A stretch of 13,149 nucleotides of DNA from Clostridiales bacterium (GCA_003457065.1 DMJQ01000171.1:6952-20100), one strand, 5' to 3'. Positions 1 to 8,194 are shown, counted from the first letter of the stretch. Numbers and translations are program-made. Notes: generated from the sequence alone by a model not told the origin.

Positions 1-1236
1 AGCTTCTCTCACTATTTTTAGCTTGTCTTCTGTTATTTCGCCTAATACACGGATTGCCAGACCGGGTCCCGGGAACGGCTGTCTTTCAACTATTTCTTCA
101 GGTATGCCCAGTTCTCTTCCAACCTGGCGCACTTCATCCTTGAATAATTGTCTCAATGGCTCAAGAAGTTCAAAGTCCACATCTTCTGGAAGTCCTCCCA
201 CGTTGTGGTGACTCTTGATGACGGAAGCTGTAGCTGTTCCGCTTTCTATAACATCGGGATAAATAGTTCCCTGAACCAGGTAATCAATGTGTCCGAATTT
301 ATCTTTCAGTTTTTGCTTTTCTTCTTCAAACACTCTGATAAATTCCTCGCCTATTATTTTTCTTTTCTTTTCAGGTTCGGTTACACCTGCTAATTTTCCC
401 AGGAATCTTTCTCCTGCATTAACTCTTATTAAATTCATGTTGAATTTTTCTTTGAATACTTTTTCTACCTGATCTCCTTCATCCTTTCTCAAAAGGCCGT
501 GATCAACAAATACACAAATTAAATTTGAACCTATTGCCTTGTGTACCATCACTGCGGCAACTGATGAATCAACACCGCCTGACATGGCACAAAGAGCTTT
601 TTTATCACCGACCTGAGCTTTAATTTTTGCGATAACCTCGTCGGCAAAGTTGCCCATGTTCCAGTCCTTTTCCAACTTGCACACATCAAACAGAAAATTG
701 TCGATTATTTCTCTCCCTTTTTCGGTATGTTCAACTTCCGGGTGGAACTGAACCGCATAAATTTTCTTTTCTTCATTTTTCATGGCACATACAGGGCAGG
801 TTTTTGATTTTGCCGTTATTTCAAAACCTTCGGGCGCTCTTTCAATATAATCCGTATGGCTCATCCAGCACAATGTGTCCTGCTCGATTCCTTTGAACAG
901 ATCATCGTCAGATAATATTTCAAGCCCGACTCTGCCGTATTCTCTGGAATCCGCTCTTTTTACCTTGCCTCCGAATTCCTGTGCTATAAATTGTCCGCCG
1001 TAGCATATGCCCAGGACAGGGACCCCCAGATTGAACACTTCATTTGAAATGCTTGGAGCGTCTTGCGTATATACACTTGCAGGTCCGCCTGAAAGTATAA
1101 TTCCGCTTGGATTTTTTTCTTTAATTTTATCGATTGAATATGTGTATGGAATTATTTCACAATACACATTAGCTTCTCTAACTCTTCTTGCTATGAGTTG
1201 ACTGTACTGTGCACCAAAATCAACTATTAATATCAT
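1..1236 (-). CDS. guaA: GMP synthase (glutamine-hydrolysing), 3' end beyond window
   Basis: Converts XMP to GMP using ATP and glutamine, the last step of de novo GMP synthesis, in the cytosol. My translation from ATG at 1236 gives 412 residues ([18 protein letters not shown] at the N-terminus) with no stop before the window edge; the family is about 510 aa, so about 100 C-terminal residues (end of the dimerisation domain) are missing. The class I amidotransferase domain covers about residues 1-190, with nucleophile Cys78 in GICYGGQ and His165/Glu167 in QFHPEV. The ATP-pyrophosphatase domain follows, with P-loop SGGVDSS at 219-225. The start of the C-terminal domain is visible ([16 protein letters not shown]). 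The nucleophile elbow reads GICYGGQ where GICYGMQ is common; the catalytic Cys is intact. AGAGGAG at 1243-1249 lies 6 nt before the ATG. The gene lies downstream of the gcv operon but has its own promoter, so it is probably a separate unit. Confidence 0.97.
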   Translation of the reverse strand, partial: MILIVDFGAQYSQLIARRVREANVYCEIIPYTYSIDKIKEKNPSGIILSGGPASVYTQDAPSISNEVFNLGVPVLGICYGGQFIAQEFGGKVKRADSREYGRVGLEILSDDDLFKGIEQDTLCWMSHTDYIERAPEGFEITAKSKTCPVCAMKNEEKKIYAVQFHPEVEHTEKGREIIDNFLFDVCKLEKDWNMGNFADEVIAKIKAQVGDKKALCAMSGGVDSSVAAVMVHKAIGSNLICVFVDHGLLRKDEGDQVEKVFKEKFNMNLIRVNAGERFLGKLAGVTEPEKKRKIIGEEFIRVFEEEKQKLKDKFGHIDYLVQGTIYPDVIESGTATASVIKSHHNVGGLPEDVDFELLEPLRQLFKDEVRQVGRELGIPEEIVERQPFPGPGLAIRVLGEITEDKLKIVREA

Positions 1237-1276
1237 TTTTTACTCCTCTTAGGTGAACGACCTTATTTTTTTATAT

Positions 1277-1305
1277 AGATTATCAAAAAAACTTATTCAT
1301 GTCAA
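1277..1305 (-). promoter_or_regulatory. Putative sigma-A promoter of guaA
   Basis: On the minus strand a perfect -35 TTGACA (1300-1305) is followed after 17 nt by TAATCT (1277-1282), which is preceded by TG-A (extended -10 style). The -10 matches the consensus at positions 1, 2 and 6 only. A GATAAT reading with a 15-nt spacer is the alternative. It sits downstream of the terminator at 1323-1348 and about 40 nt upstream of the guaA start, so guaA can be expressed apart from the gcv operon. I see no guanine riboswitch signature in this leader. Confidence 0.6.
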
Positions 1306-1322
1306 TTGATAATTATTAGCAC

Positions 1323-1348
1323 AAAAAGCAGACCGTAAAATCTGCTTC
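1323..1348 (-). terminator. Intrinsic terminator after lpdA
   Basis: On the minus strand AAGCAGA (1341-1347), an 8-nt loop, and TCTGCTT (1326-1332) form a 7-bp hairpin, extendable by one G-U pair, ending in a run of five T (1323-1327). It probably ends the gcv operon transcript. The 3' arm can instead pair over 12 bp with a far upstream strand (1459-1470). Confidence 0.7.
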
Positions 1349-1471
1349 TGATAATCATAAGCTTTTCATCATTTTGAACAATCCGGAAACATCTCAATGT
1401 TTAACAATACGAACCCTTCCGGCGCTCAGAATGGCAAATGCTGACTATCTGAAAAAACTACGGTCTGCTTC
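1323..1471 (-). other. Unassigned structured intergenic element between lpdA and guaA
   Basis: The gap between lpdA and guaA (1237-1493) contains two strands, AAGCAGACCGTA (1459-1470) and TACGGTCTGCTT (1326-1337), that are perfectly complementary over 12 bp and enclose about 120 nt. The 3' strand is also the 3' arm of the local terminator hairpin, so two stems compete for it; both end at the same T-run. Inside, smaller hairpins are possible: AAACAT/ATGTTT around a TGAG loop, CCGG/CCGG closing around that, and GCTT/AAGC with an inner TGA/TCA stem. No ORF of note lies in it. I do not match it to a riboswitch class I know: the guanine, glycine, SAM, lysine, THF, c-di-GMP and T-box signatures are absent. 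It could be a 3' UTR-derived small RNA, an elaborate terminator, or a leader. No convincing promoter is visible just upstream, so it would most simply be made as the tail of the gcv transcript. Confidence 0.5.
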
Positions 1472-1493
1472 ACATATAATATGTTACAAAACT

Positions 1494-2891
1494 TTATTTT
1501 TTCCTTGGAATTGAATGTATGGCTTCACCTGTACATCCGCACACGGCTTCATAAAAAACTTCTGACAATGTGGGGTGTGCGAATACTGATTCTTTTATGT
1601 CCTCAACCGTGAGTCCGTTGTGTATTGCCAGTGAACCCTCGTGAACCATGTCGCTGGCATGGGGCCCCATTATATGAACTCCGATTATCTTATGGCTTTC
1701 TTTTTCAGCCAGAACCTTGACAAATCCTTCTCCTTCACCCATTGTCAATGCCTTGCCGTTTACTCCGAACATTGATTTTCCAACAATGTATTCCACATTG
1801 TTTCCTTTTGCTTCATCTTCTGTCATTCCCACCGATGCGGCCTCAGGGAAAGTAAATACACATGAAGGTACTGCATTGTAATCTACCTTTGAATTATGTC
1901 CGCAAATATTTTCAACGCATGCCTTTCCTTCTTCCGATGCAACATGAGCAAGCATTACTCCACCGATGACATCTCCTATGGCATATATGCCTTCTACTGA
2001 TGTTTTATAATTTTCATCGACCTTTATTCCTTTTTTGTCGTATTCAATACCTGACAGCTCCAAATTCAGACCTTCCAAATTAGGCTTTCTTCCGGCTGCC
2101 GTCAGCAGGCAGTCACAAGCAAGCTCTGAAATTCCTTTATCGCTTCCCACAATCACTTTTAATCCATCGTCGAAAGACTGCACTTCTTTCAGCGCAGATC
2201 CTGTCATAATTTTAACGCCCTGTTTTTTTAAATAAACCGTCAGCTTCTTGGAAAGTTCGTCATCCAGTCTGTACAGTATTTTAGGCAGAAACTCTATTAT
2301 GGTCACTTGTGCACCCAAAGAAGCAAATATGCCTGCGAATTCGACTCGTACGACACCGCCTCCCAGTATTGCCAGACTTTTTGGAACCTGTTCAAAATTC
2401 AGGATTTCATCACTTGTAACAACACCCTTCAAATCAATGCCCGGCACAGGAACGGCTGACGGAGATGAGCCTGTTGCAATAATTATATATGCAGCGGTTA
2501 TTTCTTCTGTTCCGTTCTCCGTAATAACCTCAATAATCCTTGCGCCTTTAAAAGATGCTTTTCCCTTTATTACTTCAACGCCGTTTCCTTTCAGCAGCTG
2601 GTCTATGCCTGACACAAGTTTATTAACGACTTCATTTTTTCTTTCCTGAACTTTTTCCATATTAAAATCATATCCGGTCAAAGATATGCCGTACTCATCC
2701 ATGTTTTTCAGGGAGCGGACTGTTTCCGCATTTTTATAAAGCGATTTTGTGGGTATGCACCCTCTGTTCAGGCATGTGCCTCCCATTTTGTCTTCTTCTA
2801 TAAGAGTTACCTTTGCACCTAACTGTGCGCCTCTTATAGCTGCTTCATAACCGCCTGGTCCGCCGCCTATAATCACTAAATCTCTTTCCAT
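1494..2891 (-). CDS. lpdA: Dihydrolipoyl dehydrogenase (L-protein of glycine cleavage)
   Basis: Re-oxidises the dihydrolipoyl arm of GcvH with FAD and passes electrons to NAD+. The protein is 465 aa, normal length for the family, without an N-terminal lipoyl domain. The N-terminal FAD Rossmann motif GGGPGG is at 9-14, the redox disulfide GGTCLNRGCIP has Cys40 and Cys45, the second FAD motif GIYAIGD is at 301-307, and the C-terminal dimer interface supplies the catalytic pair His439/Glu444 in HPTLSE. One oddity: the NAD-binding motif reads GGGVVRVEFA at 177-186, with Arg182 where GxGxxG normally has the third glycine; Glu184 is kept. The start ATG lies 8 nt after the gcvPB stop, with AGGGTGG overlapping that stop. 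As last gene of the gcv operon it is probably the dedicated L-protein, though it could also serve other lipoyl complexes. Confidence 0.96.
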   Translation of the reverse strand: MERDLVIIGGGPGGYEAAIRGAQLGAKVTLIEEDKMGGTCLNRGCIPTKSLYKNAETVRSLKNMDEYGISLTGYDFNMEKVQERKNEVVNKLVSGIDQLLKGNGVEVIKGKASFKGARIIEVITENGTEEITAAYIIIATGSSPSAVPVPGIDLKGVVTSDEILNFEQVPKSLAILGGGVVRVEFAGIFASLGAQVTIIEFLPKILYRLDDELSKKLTVYLKKQGVKIMTGSALKEVQSFDDGLKVIVGSDKGISELACDCLLTAAGRKPNLEGLNLELSGIEYDKKGIKVDENYKTSVEGIYAIGDVIGGVMLAHVASEEGKACVENICGHNSKVDYNAVPSCVFTFPEAASVGMTEDEAKGNNVEYIVGKSMFGVNGKALTMGEGEGFVKVLAEKESHKIIGVHIMGPHASDMVHEGSLAIHNGLTVEDIKESVFAHPTLSEVFYEAVCGCTGEAIHSIPRKK

Positions 2892-2899
2892 TATCCACC

Positions 2900-4354
2900 C
2901 TACTTTCTGTAGCGAAGCACAGGCTTTCTTGCGGCCAGAGCTTCGTCAAGCCTTGATATTATTGTAGTGTGAGGTGCGGAACAAACCAGTTCCGGATCAT
3001 TTTCAGCCTCATCAGCTATCTGCCTCATGGCAGCTATGAATTCATCCAGTGTTTCCTTTGTTTCACATTCCGTAGACTCAATCATCATCGCTTCCGAAAC
3101 AATCAGAGGGAAATAAATTGTCGGCGGATGATATCCAAAGTCTAAAAGGCGCTTCGCAACGTCAAGTGTTGACACACCGTTTTTCTTCTGCCAGTCTCCT
3201 GATAAAACACATTCATGCATGCATTCTCTATCAACAGGCTGGTAATATTTATCCTTTAGCTTTCCGGCGATGTAATTTGCGTTTAATACCGCATTTTCTG
3301 AAACAGCCTTTAACCCGTCCGGTCCCATGCTGAGTATGTATGCATATGCTCTTGCGCACACTCCGAAATTACCGTAGAATGATTTGACTTTTCCTATGGA
3401 TAAAGGTCTGTCATAATCAAAATAATAATCGCTGTCTTTCTTTCCCACAACAGGAACCGGAAGAAAATCTTCCAGGTGTTTCTTGACTCCCACAGGTCCC
3501 GAGCCAGGTCCGCCGCCGCCGTGAGGAGTACTGAATGTTTTGTGAAGATTGAGGTGGACAACATCAAAGCCCATATCACCTGGTCTTGTTATTCCCATAA
3601 TGGCATTTGTGTTTGCCCCGTCATAGTACATTAAGCCGCCCGCTTCATGCACGATTTCAGATATTTCCAGTATATTCTCGTCAAACAATCCGAGGGTGTT
3701 TGGATTTGTAAGCATAAAACCTGCAATTTCATCGCTGATTACGGACTTTAAAGAATTTAAATCAACCAACCCTCTTTCGTCCGATTTGACTTCCACAACA
3801 TCAAATCCAGCAACCGATGCGGATGCAGGGTTAGTTCCATGTGCAGAATCAGGAACAATTATCTTGTTTCTTTTTTCATCGCCTCTGTTTCGGTGATATG
3901 ACTTGATTATCATAAGACCTGTAAGTTCACCGTGTGCTCCTGCCGCCGGCTGCAGAGTGAATCTATCCATGCCAGTTATTTCTGAAAGCATGCCGCCAAG
4001 CTCATACATTAGCTGCATGGCACCCTGAACCGTTTCTTCCGGCTGGTACGGATGAATCTTTGTAAATCCGTCATATCTTGCCACTGTCTCGTTTACTTTC
4101 GGATTGTACTTCATGGTACAGCTTCCCAAAGGGTAAAAACCCGAATCCACTCCGTGGTTTCTTTGAGAGAGCCTTGTAAAATGACGAACCGCATCCAGTT
4201 CGCTCACTTCAGGAAGCTCAGGCGCTTCTTTTCTTAAAAGGCTGCCGTCTAAAATTTCATTCACGGGTGCGGAAGGCACATCACATTCAGGCAGTGAGTA
4301 TGCTTTTCGTCCTGCCCTGCTTATTTCAAATATTAACGGTTGATGTTTCTGCAT
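2900..4354 (-). CDS. gcvPB: Glycine dehydrogenase (decarboxylating) subunit 2, P-protein beta
   Basis: PLP-binding half of the two-subunit P-protein. With GcvPA it decarboxylates glycine and transfers the aminomethyl group to the lipoyl arm of GcvH. The 484 aa match the usual subunit-2 length. The PLP Schiff-base lysine is Lys272 in [17 protein letters not shown], followed by the glycine-rich loop [11 protein letters not shown] (279-289). Other conserved stretches are [14 protein letters not shown] (73-86), [10 protein letters not shown] (169-178) and YYDGAN (243-248). The start ATG comes one base after the gcvPA TGA stop. The only upstream SD-like sequence lies inside the end of gcvPA (AGGCGAG), so translation is probably coupled, fitting a 1:1 heteromer. 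Confidence 0.98.
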   Translation of the reverse strand: MQKHQPLIFEISRAGRKAYSLPECDVPSAPVNEILDGSLLRKEAPELPEVSELDAVRHFTRLSQRNHGVDSGFYPLGSCTMKYNPKVNETVARYDGFTKIHPYQPEETVQGAMQLMYELGGMLSEITGMDRFTLQPAAGAHGELTGLMIIKSYHRNRGDEKRNKIIVPDSAHGTNPASASVAGFDVVEVKSDERGLVDLNSLKSVISDEIAGFMLTNPNTLGLFDENILEISEIVHEAGGLMYYDGANTNAIMGITRPGDMGFDVVHLNLHKTFSTPHGGGGPGSGPVGVKKHLEDFLPVPVVGKKDSDYYFDYDRPLSIGKVKSFYGNFGVCARAYAYILSMGPDGLKAVSENAVLNANYIAGKLKDKYYQPVDRECMHECVLSGDWQKKNGVSTLDVAKRLLDFGYHPPTIYFPLIVSEAMMIESTECETKETLDEFIAAMRQIADEAENDPELVCSAPHTTIISRLDEALAARKPVLRYRK

Positions 4355-4355
4355 A

Positions 4356-5693
4356 TCACTCGCCTACCTTTCCGACCAATTTATCTATTTCTTCTTTAGT
4401 TCGTTTTTCTGTAACCGCAACAAGCCAGCCGTTCTCTAACTCGGGATAATTCTTTTCTATTTCGTATCCGCCGATTATTTTACTTTCCAATAATCTGTCG
4501 TTAAGCTCTTTCACAGGCACATTGCTCTTTACCACAAACTCTTTAAAGAATGGGCCGTTAAATACAGGACTGAATTTTCCTGTCTTAATCAGCTCTGAAT
4601 ATGCATAGTGAGCTTTCTTAAGACACAGATCAGCAGCTTCCCTCAATCCTTCTTTTCCCATTATCGTCAGATAAATTGTCGCTATCAGCGCATTTAATGC
4701 CTGATTTGAGCAGATGTTTGATGTTGCTTTTTCTCTTCTTATATGCTGTTCTCTCGTTTGAAGAGTGAGAACAAATCCTCTGTTTCCGTCCTTATCCACT
4801 GTTTCGCCTACGATTCTTCCCGGCATTTTGCGCATCAGCTTTTCGGTAACAGCCATGTAGCCAAGATACGGACCGCCAAAGCTAAGGCTGTTTCCCAATG
4901 ATTGGCCTTCTCCCACAGCTATATCCGCTCCTAACTCGCCTGGACTTTTTAAAAGAGCGAGAGATAATGGGTCTGCGCTTACGATCAGCAGGCTTTTATT
5001 GTCATGAATTATGTCTTTCACGGAGGCAATATCTTCAATAATTCCAAAGAAGTTCGGGCTTTGAATTATTACCGCCGCAGTATTTTTATTTACTTTATTT
5101 GTTAAGTCTTCAATATCAGATTTTCCGTCTTTATAGTCTAATTCGACTATCGACATGTTTCTGAACTGTGCATATGTATTTAAAACCCGTCTGCTTTCGG
5201 GATGTACCACTGCAGATATTAAAATTTCAGTTCTTTTTGTTGACTCACATGCCATTATGGCTGCTTCGGTCATAGCTGTGGCTCCGTCATACATTGATGC
5301 GTTCACAACGGGAAGTCCTGTTAATTCACTTATCATTGTCTGATATTCAAATATTACCTGCAATGTGCCCTGGCTTATTTCAGGCTGGTACGGACTATAT
5401 GCCGTGTAAAATTCCTGCCTTAAAATTAACTGATCAATAGCTGCAGGAATGTAATGATCATATGCGCCCGCTCCCAGGAAGCATGTATAGTCATCAAGAT
5501 TAAGATTTTTATTTGAAAGTGTCTTTATATTTTTAACCAGTTCCGGTTCAGACTGAGCGTTCGGTATATTTAAGGCGTCTTTTAAACGCACCGAATCCGG
5601 AACCGCACTAAACAGTGATTCAATGCTGTCACAGCCTATTTCATGCAGCATCTGCTCCCTGTCTTCATTAGTATTTCCGATATATCTGGCCAT
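4356..5693 (-). CDS. gcvPA: Glycine dehydrogenase (decarboxylating) subunit 1, P-protein alpha
   Basis: Partner of GcvPB. In bacteria with a split P-protein this subunit corresponds to the N-terminal half of the fused enzyme and does not carry the PLP lysine. The 445 aa are typical. Recognisable family segments are [16 protein letters not shown] at the N-terminus, [35 protein letters not shown], and [19 protein letters not shown], all in the first 170 residues. GGAGG, overlapping the gcvH TAG stop, lies 5 nt before the ATG. The C-terminus ends one base before gcvPB. Confidence 0.98.
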   Translation of the reverse strand: MARYIGNTNEDREQMLHEIGCDSIESLFSAVPDSVRLKDALNIPNAQSEPELVKNIKTLSNKNLNLDDYTCFLGAGAYDHYIPAAIDQLILRQEFYTAYSPYQPEISQGTLQVIFEYQTMISELTGLPVVNASMYDGATAMTEAAIMACESTKRTEILISAVVHPESRRVLNTYAQFRNMSIVELDYKDGKSDIEDLTNKVNKNTAAVIIQSPNFFGIIEDIASVKDIIHDNKSLLIVSADPLSLALLKSPGELGADIAVGEGQSLGNSLSFGGPYLGYMAVTEKLMRKMPGRIVGETVDKDGNRGFVLTLQTREQHIRREKATSNICSNQALNALIATIYLTIMGKEGLREAADLCLKKAHYAYSELIKTGKFSPVFNGPFFKEFVVKSNVPVKELNDRLLESKIIGGYEIEKNYPELENGWLVAVTEKRTKEEIDKLVGKVGE

Positions 5694-5702
5694 GAGTGCC
5701 TC

Positions 5703-6077
5703 CTATTCACAAATTTTTTCATAATCTTCCGCAGAAAGCAATTCTTCAACTTCCTTAGGATTAGTCATCTCTATGGACACAAGCCATGCTTCATAAGGCG
5801 ACTCATTAATTAGGCCTGGATTATCTTCCAGCTCTTCATTTACTTCTACAACTGTGCCTGAAATGGGTGCAAATACATCAGAAGCTGCCTTAACAGATTC
5901 CAAAACAACAAACTGATCACCGGCCTCAACTGCCATGTCAACTTCGGGAAGCTCGGCATAAACAACTTCTCCCAGGTGATCCTGCGCATAATCGGTAATT
6001 CCTATGTAAGCTTTGTTTCCTTCAATTTTTATCCATTCATGTGATTTCGCATATTTTAATTCTTTTAATAATTTCAT
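5703..6077 (-). CDS. gcvH: Glycine cleavage system H protein (lipoyl carrier)
   Basis: Small shuttle protein whose lipoyl arm carries the aminomethyl group from P-protein to T-protein and is then re-oxidised by L-protein. At 124 aa it is family-typical. The lipoylated residue is Lys63 in VVLESVKAASDVFAP; the N-terminal YAKSHEWIKIEG and GITDYAQDHLGEVVY segments are diagnostic. CGGAGGA lies 6 nt upstream of the ATG, in an 18-nt gap after gcvT. No lipoate ligase or lipoyl synthase gene is in the window, so lipoylation is supplied from elsewhere. Confidence 0.98.
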   Translation of the reverse strand: MKLLKELKYAKSHEWIKIEGNKAYIGITDYAQDHLGEVVYAELPEVDMAVEAGDQFVVLESVKAASDVFAPISGTVVEVNEELEDNPGLINESPYEAWLVSIEMTNPKEVEELLSAEDYEKICE

Positions 6078-6095
6078 AATAAGTCCTCCGATAAA

Positions 6096-7190
6096 TTATT
6101 TTTTATATTTTTTTGTATAAAATGGTTTTTTAATTATTATTGCTTTTAAATTTCTATTTCTTACGGAAATTTCAATTTCTGTTCCTACCTTCGCATATTC
6201 GGCATCTATCAGCGCAAGCCCTATATTTTTCTTCAAAGTTGGTGAAAAACTTCCGGTTGTAACATATCCTATTTTTTTACCGTCTGCATATACTTCATAA
6301 TGGCTTCTCGGAATTCCCCTGTCCACCATTTCAAACCCTGCAACTTTTCTTTTCAATCCCTCGGCTTTCTGTGCAGCAAGAGCGTCCCTGCCTATAAAAT
6401 CATCCTTTGCAAGTTTAACACAAAAACCAAGCCCAGCTTCAAGAGGTGTAATATCATTATCTAATTCCTGGCCGTACAAAGGAAGTGCCGCTTCAAATCT
6501 TAGTGTATCTCTGGCACCAAGTCCCGCCGGAACAAGTCCGTCTTCTTTTCCTGTTTCAAGAAGCAGCTCCCACATTTTAGGTCCCTCGGCAGAAGCAAAA
6601 TACAATTCAAAACCATCTTCTCCCGTATAGCCCGTGCGGGACACAAGTGCTTTAATTCCGCCTACTTCAACATTATCTTTAAAATGATAAAATTCTATTT
6701 CATTTAAGTCATCTTTAACAATTCTCTGCAAAATTGTTTGTGCTTCCGGTCCCTGGAGAGCCAGCTGTGCATAATCGGATGAAACATTTTTTACTTCTGT
6801 GCTTCCGGATACATTATTTTTCAGCCAGTCAAAATCTTTATCAGTATTTGAAGCATTGACAACAAGCAAATAATCCTCCCTGTTGTATTTGTAAACAAGC
6901 AGATCATCAACTACTCCGCCGTCAGGATAGCACATTGTAGTATAAGCAATCTGATTATTTGTTAGTACCGAAATATCATTTGTGAGCATGTTTTGAAGAT
7001 ATTTTTCTGCATCTTCTCCTTTTACGGTTATTTCACCCATGTGTGAAACATCAAACAGACCAGCTTTGGTTCTTACAGCTTCATGCTCTAAAAGTATGCC
7101 TGAATATTCTACCGGAAGAGCCCATCCGCCGAAATCAATTATTTTCCCCTTCAGTTTAAGATGATTTTCGTATAGTGGTGTCGTTTTCAC
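6096..7190 (-). CDS. gcvT: Aminomethyltransferase (T-protein of glycine cleavage)
   Basis: Transfers the C1 unit from aminomethyl-lipoyl-GcvH to tetrahydrofolate, releasing ammonia and yielding 5,10-methylene-THF. The 364 aa match the family. Typical segments are [20 protein letters not shown] (4-23), [10 protein letters not shown] (44-53), the acidic folate-site region [11 protein letters not shown] (91-101, catalytic Asp at 95/96), LALQGP (143-148) and [13 protein letters not shown] (185-197). The start codon is GTG at 7190, supported by AAAAGGAG (7198-7205) 7 nt upstream; no nearby in-frame ATG competes. First gene of the operon, directly behind the glycine riboswitch leader, so the whole operon should respond to glycine. 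Confidence 0.98.
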   Translation of the reverse strand: MKTTPLYENHLKLKGKIIDFGGWALPVEYSGILLEHEAVRTKAGLFDVSHMGEITVKGEDAEKYLQNMLTNDISVLTNNQIAYTTMCYPDGGVVDDLLVYKYNREDYLLVVNASNTDKDFDWLKNNVSGSTEVKNVSSDYAQLALQGPEAQTILQRIVKDDLNEIEFYHFKDNVEVGGIKALVSRTGYTGEDGFELYFASAEGPKMWELLLETGKEDGLVPAGLGARDTLRFEAALPLYGQELDNDITPLEAGLGFCVKLAKDDFIGRDALAAQKAEGLKRKVAGFEMVDRGIPRSHYEVYADGKKIGYVTTGSFSPTLKKNIGLALIDAEYAKVGTEIEISVRNRNLKAIIIKKPFYTKKYKK

Positions 7191-7237
7191 TTAATCACTC
7201 CTTTTAGATTATTAATGATATCTATAGATACCATATT

Positions 7238-7281
7238 AAAATAAAAGACAGAAGTAATAACCATGTCATTACCTCTGTCTT
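7238..7281 (-). terminator. Leader terminator, expression platform of the glycine riboswitch
   Basis: On the minus strand AGACAGAGGTAAT (7268-7280), a 9-nt loop and ATTACTTCTGTCT (7246-7258) form a 13-bp stem with one G-U pair, extendable by one A-T pair, followed by TTTATTTT (7238-7245). It lies between aptamer and gcvT start, so it can stop transcription before the operon. The 5' arm contains CAGAG (7273-7277), complementary to CTCTG (7294-7298) just after the aptamer, which offers a competing antiterminator pairing. Known gcvT-linked glycine riboswitches turn expression on with glycine; the same sign is inferred here. Confidence 0.85.
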
Positions 7282-7290
7282 AACTTTTTT

Positions 7291-7396
7291 ATTCAGAGTA
7301 TTGTCCAAGCTTGGTCCTTTTGCCTGAAAGTTTCGTCACACCCCGACCGGTGCAATTTGCTTCTTCGGCGCCCATTGGGACTCTCCCAAGCTCATC
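7291..7396 (-). promoter_or_regulatory. Glycine riboswitch, single aptamer with short 3' remnant
   Basis: The minus strand carries the conserved glycine-aptamer signatures in order: GGGAGAG (7381-7387), GGCGCCGAAGAAGCAAA (7356-7372), CTTTCAGGCAAAAGGAC (7314-7330). A 7-bp closing stem P1 is formed by AGCTTGG (7386-7392) and CCAAGCT (7308-7314). The sequence after P1, GGACAATACTCTGAA, looks like the linker that joins the two aptamers in tandem glycine riboswitches, but instead of a second aptamer it runs into the terminator. This fits the singlet class with a short ghost helper. Direct placement ahead of gcvT makes the assignment firm; the singlet classification is moderately sure. Confidence 0.93.
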
Positions 7397-7466
7397 ATTC
7401 AATATATATTAATTATTGGGGTTATGAATTAAAAAATCAATACCCTTCAATATTACTAATAACAAT

Positions 7467-7496
7467 ATTATAAAACGTAGAATATGCTATTGTCAA
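7467..7496 (-). promoter_or_regulatory. Consensus sigma-A promoter of the gcv operon
   Basis: A perfect TTGACA (7491-7496) and a perfect TATAAT (7467-7472) are separated by 18 nt on the minus strand. Transcription should start near 7460, about 65 nt before the riboswitch aptamer. A full-consensus promoter implies that control is exerted mainly at the downstream riboswitch terminator. Confidence 0.88.
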
Positions 7497-7671
7497 TAGT
7501 TTTTAATTCGTGAAAAAAACTACTTTTACATGAATCTGTCATGCATTAATATAATAATTCTGACAATTTCTTTTCTGGTTTAAATATTTAAAATTCTTTA
7601 TTAAAGCTGTATTTTTGGAAGTCGAAATTAAATAGGATAAAGATATTACGGCAGGATATAAAACTAATAAA

Positions 7672-7713
7672 TAAATTAAGAATGGTCTCCGTAAAGTGAC
7701 CATTCTTAATTTA
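7672..7713 (-). terminator. Strong bidirectional-looking hairpin after the Asn-rich ORF
   Basis: TAAATTAAGAATGGTC (7672-7687) and GACCATTCTTAATTTA (7698-7713) are a perfect 16-bp inverted repeat with a 10-nt loop. On the minus strand it begins 3 nt after the TAA stop of the Asn-rich ORF, and the AT-rich base of the stem with trailing TTTATTAGTTTT can serve as the U-rich tract. The following stretch, 7497-7671, contains no gene or motif that I can support; with the gcv leader it makes up the 526-base gene-free region 7191-7716. Confidence 0.75.
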
Positions 7714-7716
7714 ATG

Positions 7717-8052
7717 TTACCTGAAATTATTTTCGTTGTTTCTGTTTTTATCGTTGTTTTTGTTTTTTTCTTTGTTGTCGCGATTATCAAATCTGTTGTT
7801 ATTGTTTCGATTATCAAATCTATTGTTGTCGCGGTTGTCTAACCTGTTGTTATTGTTTCTGTTCTCAAAATGATTGTTTTCCCTGTTCTCACAGTTGTTA
7901 TTGTTATTGTTGAATCTGTTGTTGTTATCACATTTGTTATCATTTTTGTTTTGATAATTGTTGTTCATCTGCTTCATCTGCTCCCTTAAGTTTTGTTGGC
8001 TGTCTAACTTTGCCTGCTCTTCCCAGTTGGATAACTTAATATTGTTATCCAA
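7717..8052 (-). CDS. Asparagine-rich low-complexity protein, function unknown
   Basis: I do not recognise a family. Read from TTG at 8052 it is 111 aa, with about 45 Asn (41%). The first 30 or so residues (DNNIKLSNWEEQAKLDSQQN...) have normal composition and could form a helix. The rest is N/R/D/F/K-rich with imperfect repeats of the type RFDNRxNN and only two Cys. There is no signal peptide or membrane segment. The TTG has no SD; a good SD-like AAGGTGAT lies at 8079-8086, whose best-spaced in-frame codons are ATC (8074-8076) and ATA (8071-8073), giving a non-canonical start and 7-8 more residues. An in-frame TGA at 8080-8082 bounds the ORF. A perfect terminator follows the stop directly, which supports a real gene. 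The composition could also come from repeat expansion. Surface or coat-like roles would be guesswork. Confidence 0.55.
   Translation of the reverse strand: MDNNIKLSNWEEQAKLDSQQNLREQMKQMNNNYQNKNDNKCDNNNRFNNNNNNCENRENNHFENRNNNNRLDNRDNNRFDNRNNNNRFDNRDNKEKNKNNDKNRNNENNFR
7772..7859. repeat. Imperfect 51-bp tandem repeat within the Asn-rich ORF
   Basis: The 37-bp segment at 7772-7808 recurs at 7823-7859, a period of 51 bp (17 codons), with about five substitutions. It encodes alternating RFDNRNNNN and RLDNRDNN type units on the minus strand. The period is a multiple of three, so copy gain or loss would keep the frame. Confidence 0.7.
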
Positions 8053-8144
8053 ACCATTGTTAAAGTTTTTTATGATTGATCACCTTCATAATAATATTCA
8101 TGGCAACATCAATTTGCTGCCTCAAATATATTATCTACAATAGC

Positions 8145-8173
8145 AGATTATTTATTTATCCTATATATGTAAA
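8145..8173 (-). promoter_or_regulatory. Possible promoter of the Asn-rich ORF
   Basis: TTTACA (8168-8173) and TAATCT (8145-8150) are 17 nt apart on the minus strand, in the 142-nt gap between the methyltransferase stop and the Asn-rich ORF. The -10 is weak, although it equals the hexamer proposed for guaA. I see no clear terminator after the methyltransferase gene, so readthrough is the alternative. Confidence 0.3.
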
Positions 8174-8194
8174 ATAATTAACAGTTTTCCAATT

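Noticed and set aside
148..393. Short plus-strand ORFs in the first 1.2 kb
   Set aside because: All are antisense to guaA, whose reading frame is continuous from 1236 to the window edge and has all catalytic motifs.
1237..1320. Possible guanine riboswitch in front of guaA
   Set aside because: The conserved purine-riboswitch core and loop sequences are not present, and the leader after the proposed promoter is only about 35 nt.
2248..2649. 133-aa plus-strand ORF
   Set aside because: Lies fully antisense within lpdA, whose protein is clearly intact; Ser/Pro-rich shadow translation.
7539..7817. 92-aa minus-strand ORF rich in Thr/Ile/Lys overlapping the Asn-rich ORF
   Set aside because: It is the shifted-frame reading of the same repeats, and it runs through the 16-bp terminator hairpin and the AT-rich spacer. 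No SD or family resemblance supports it.
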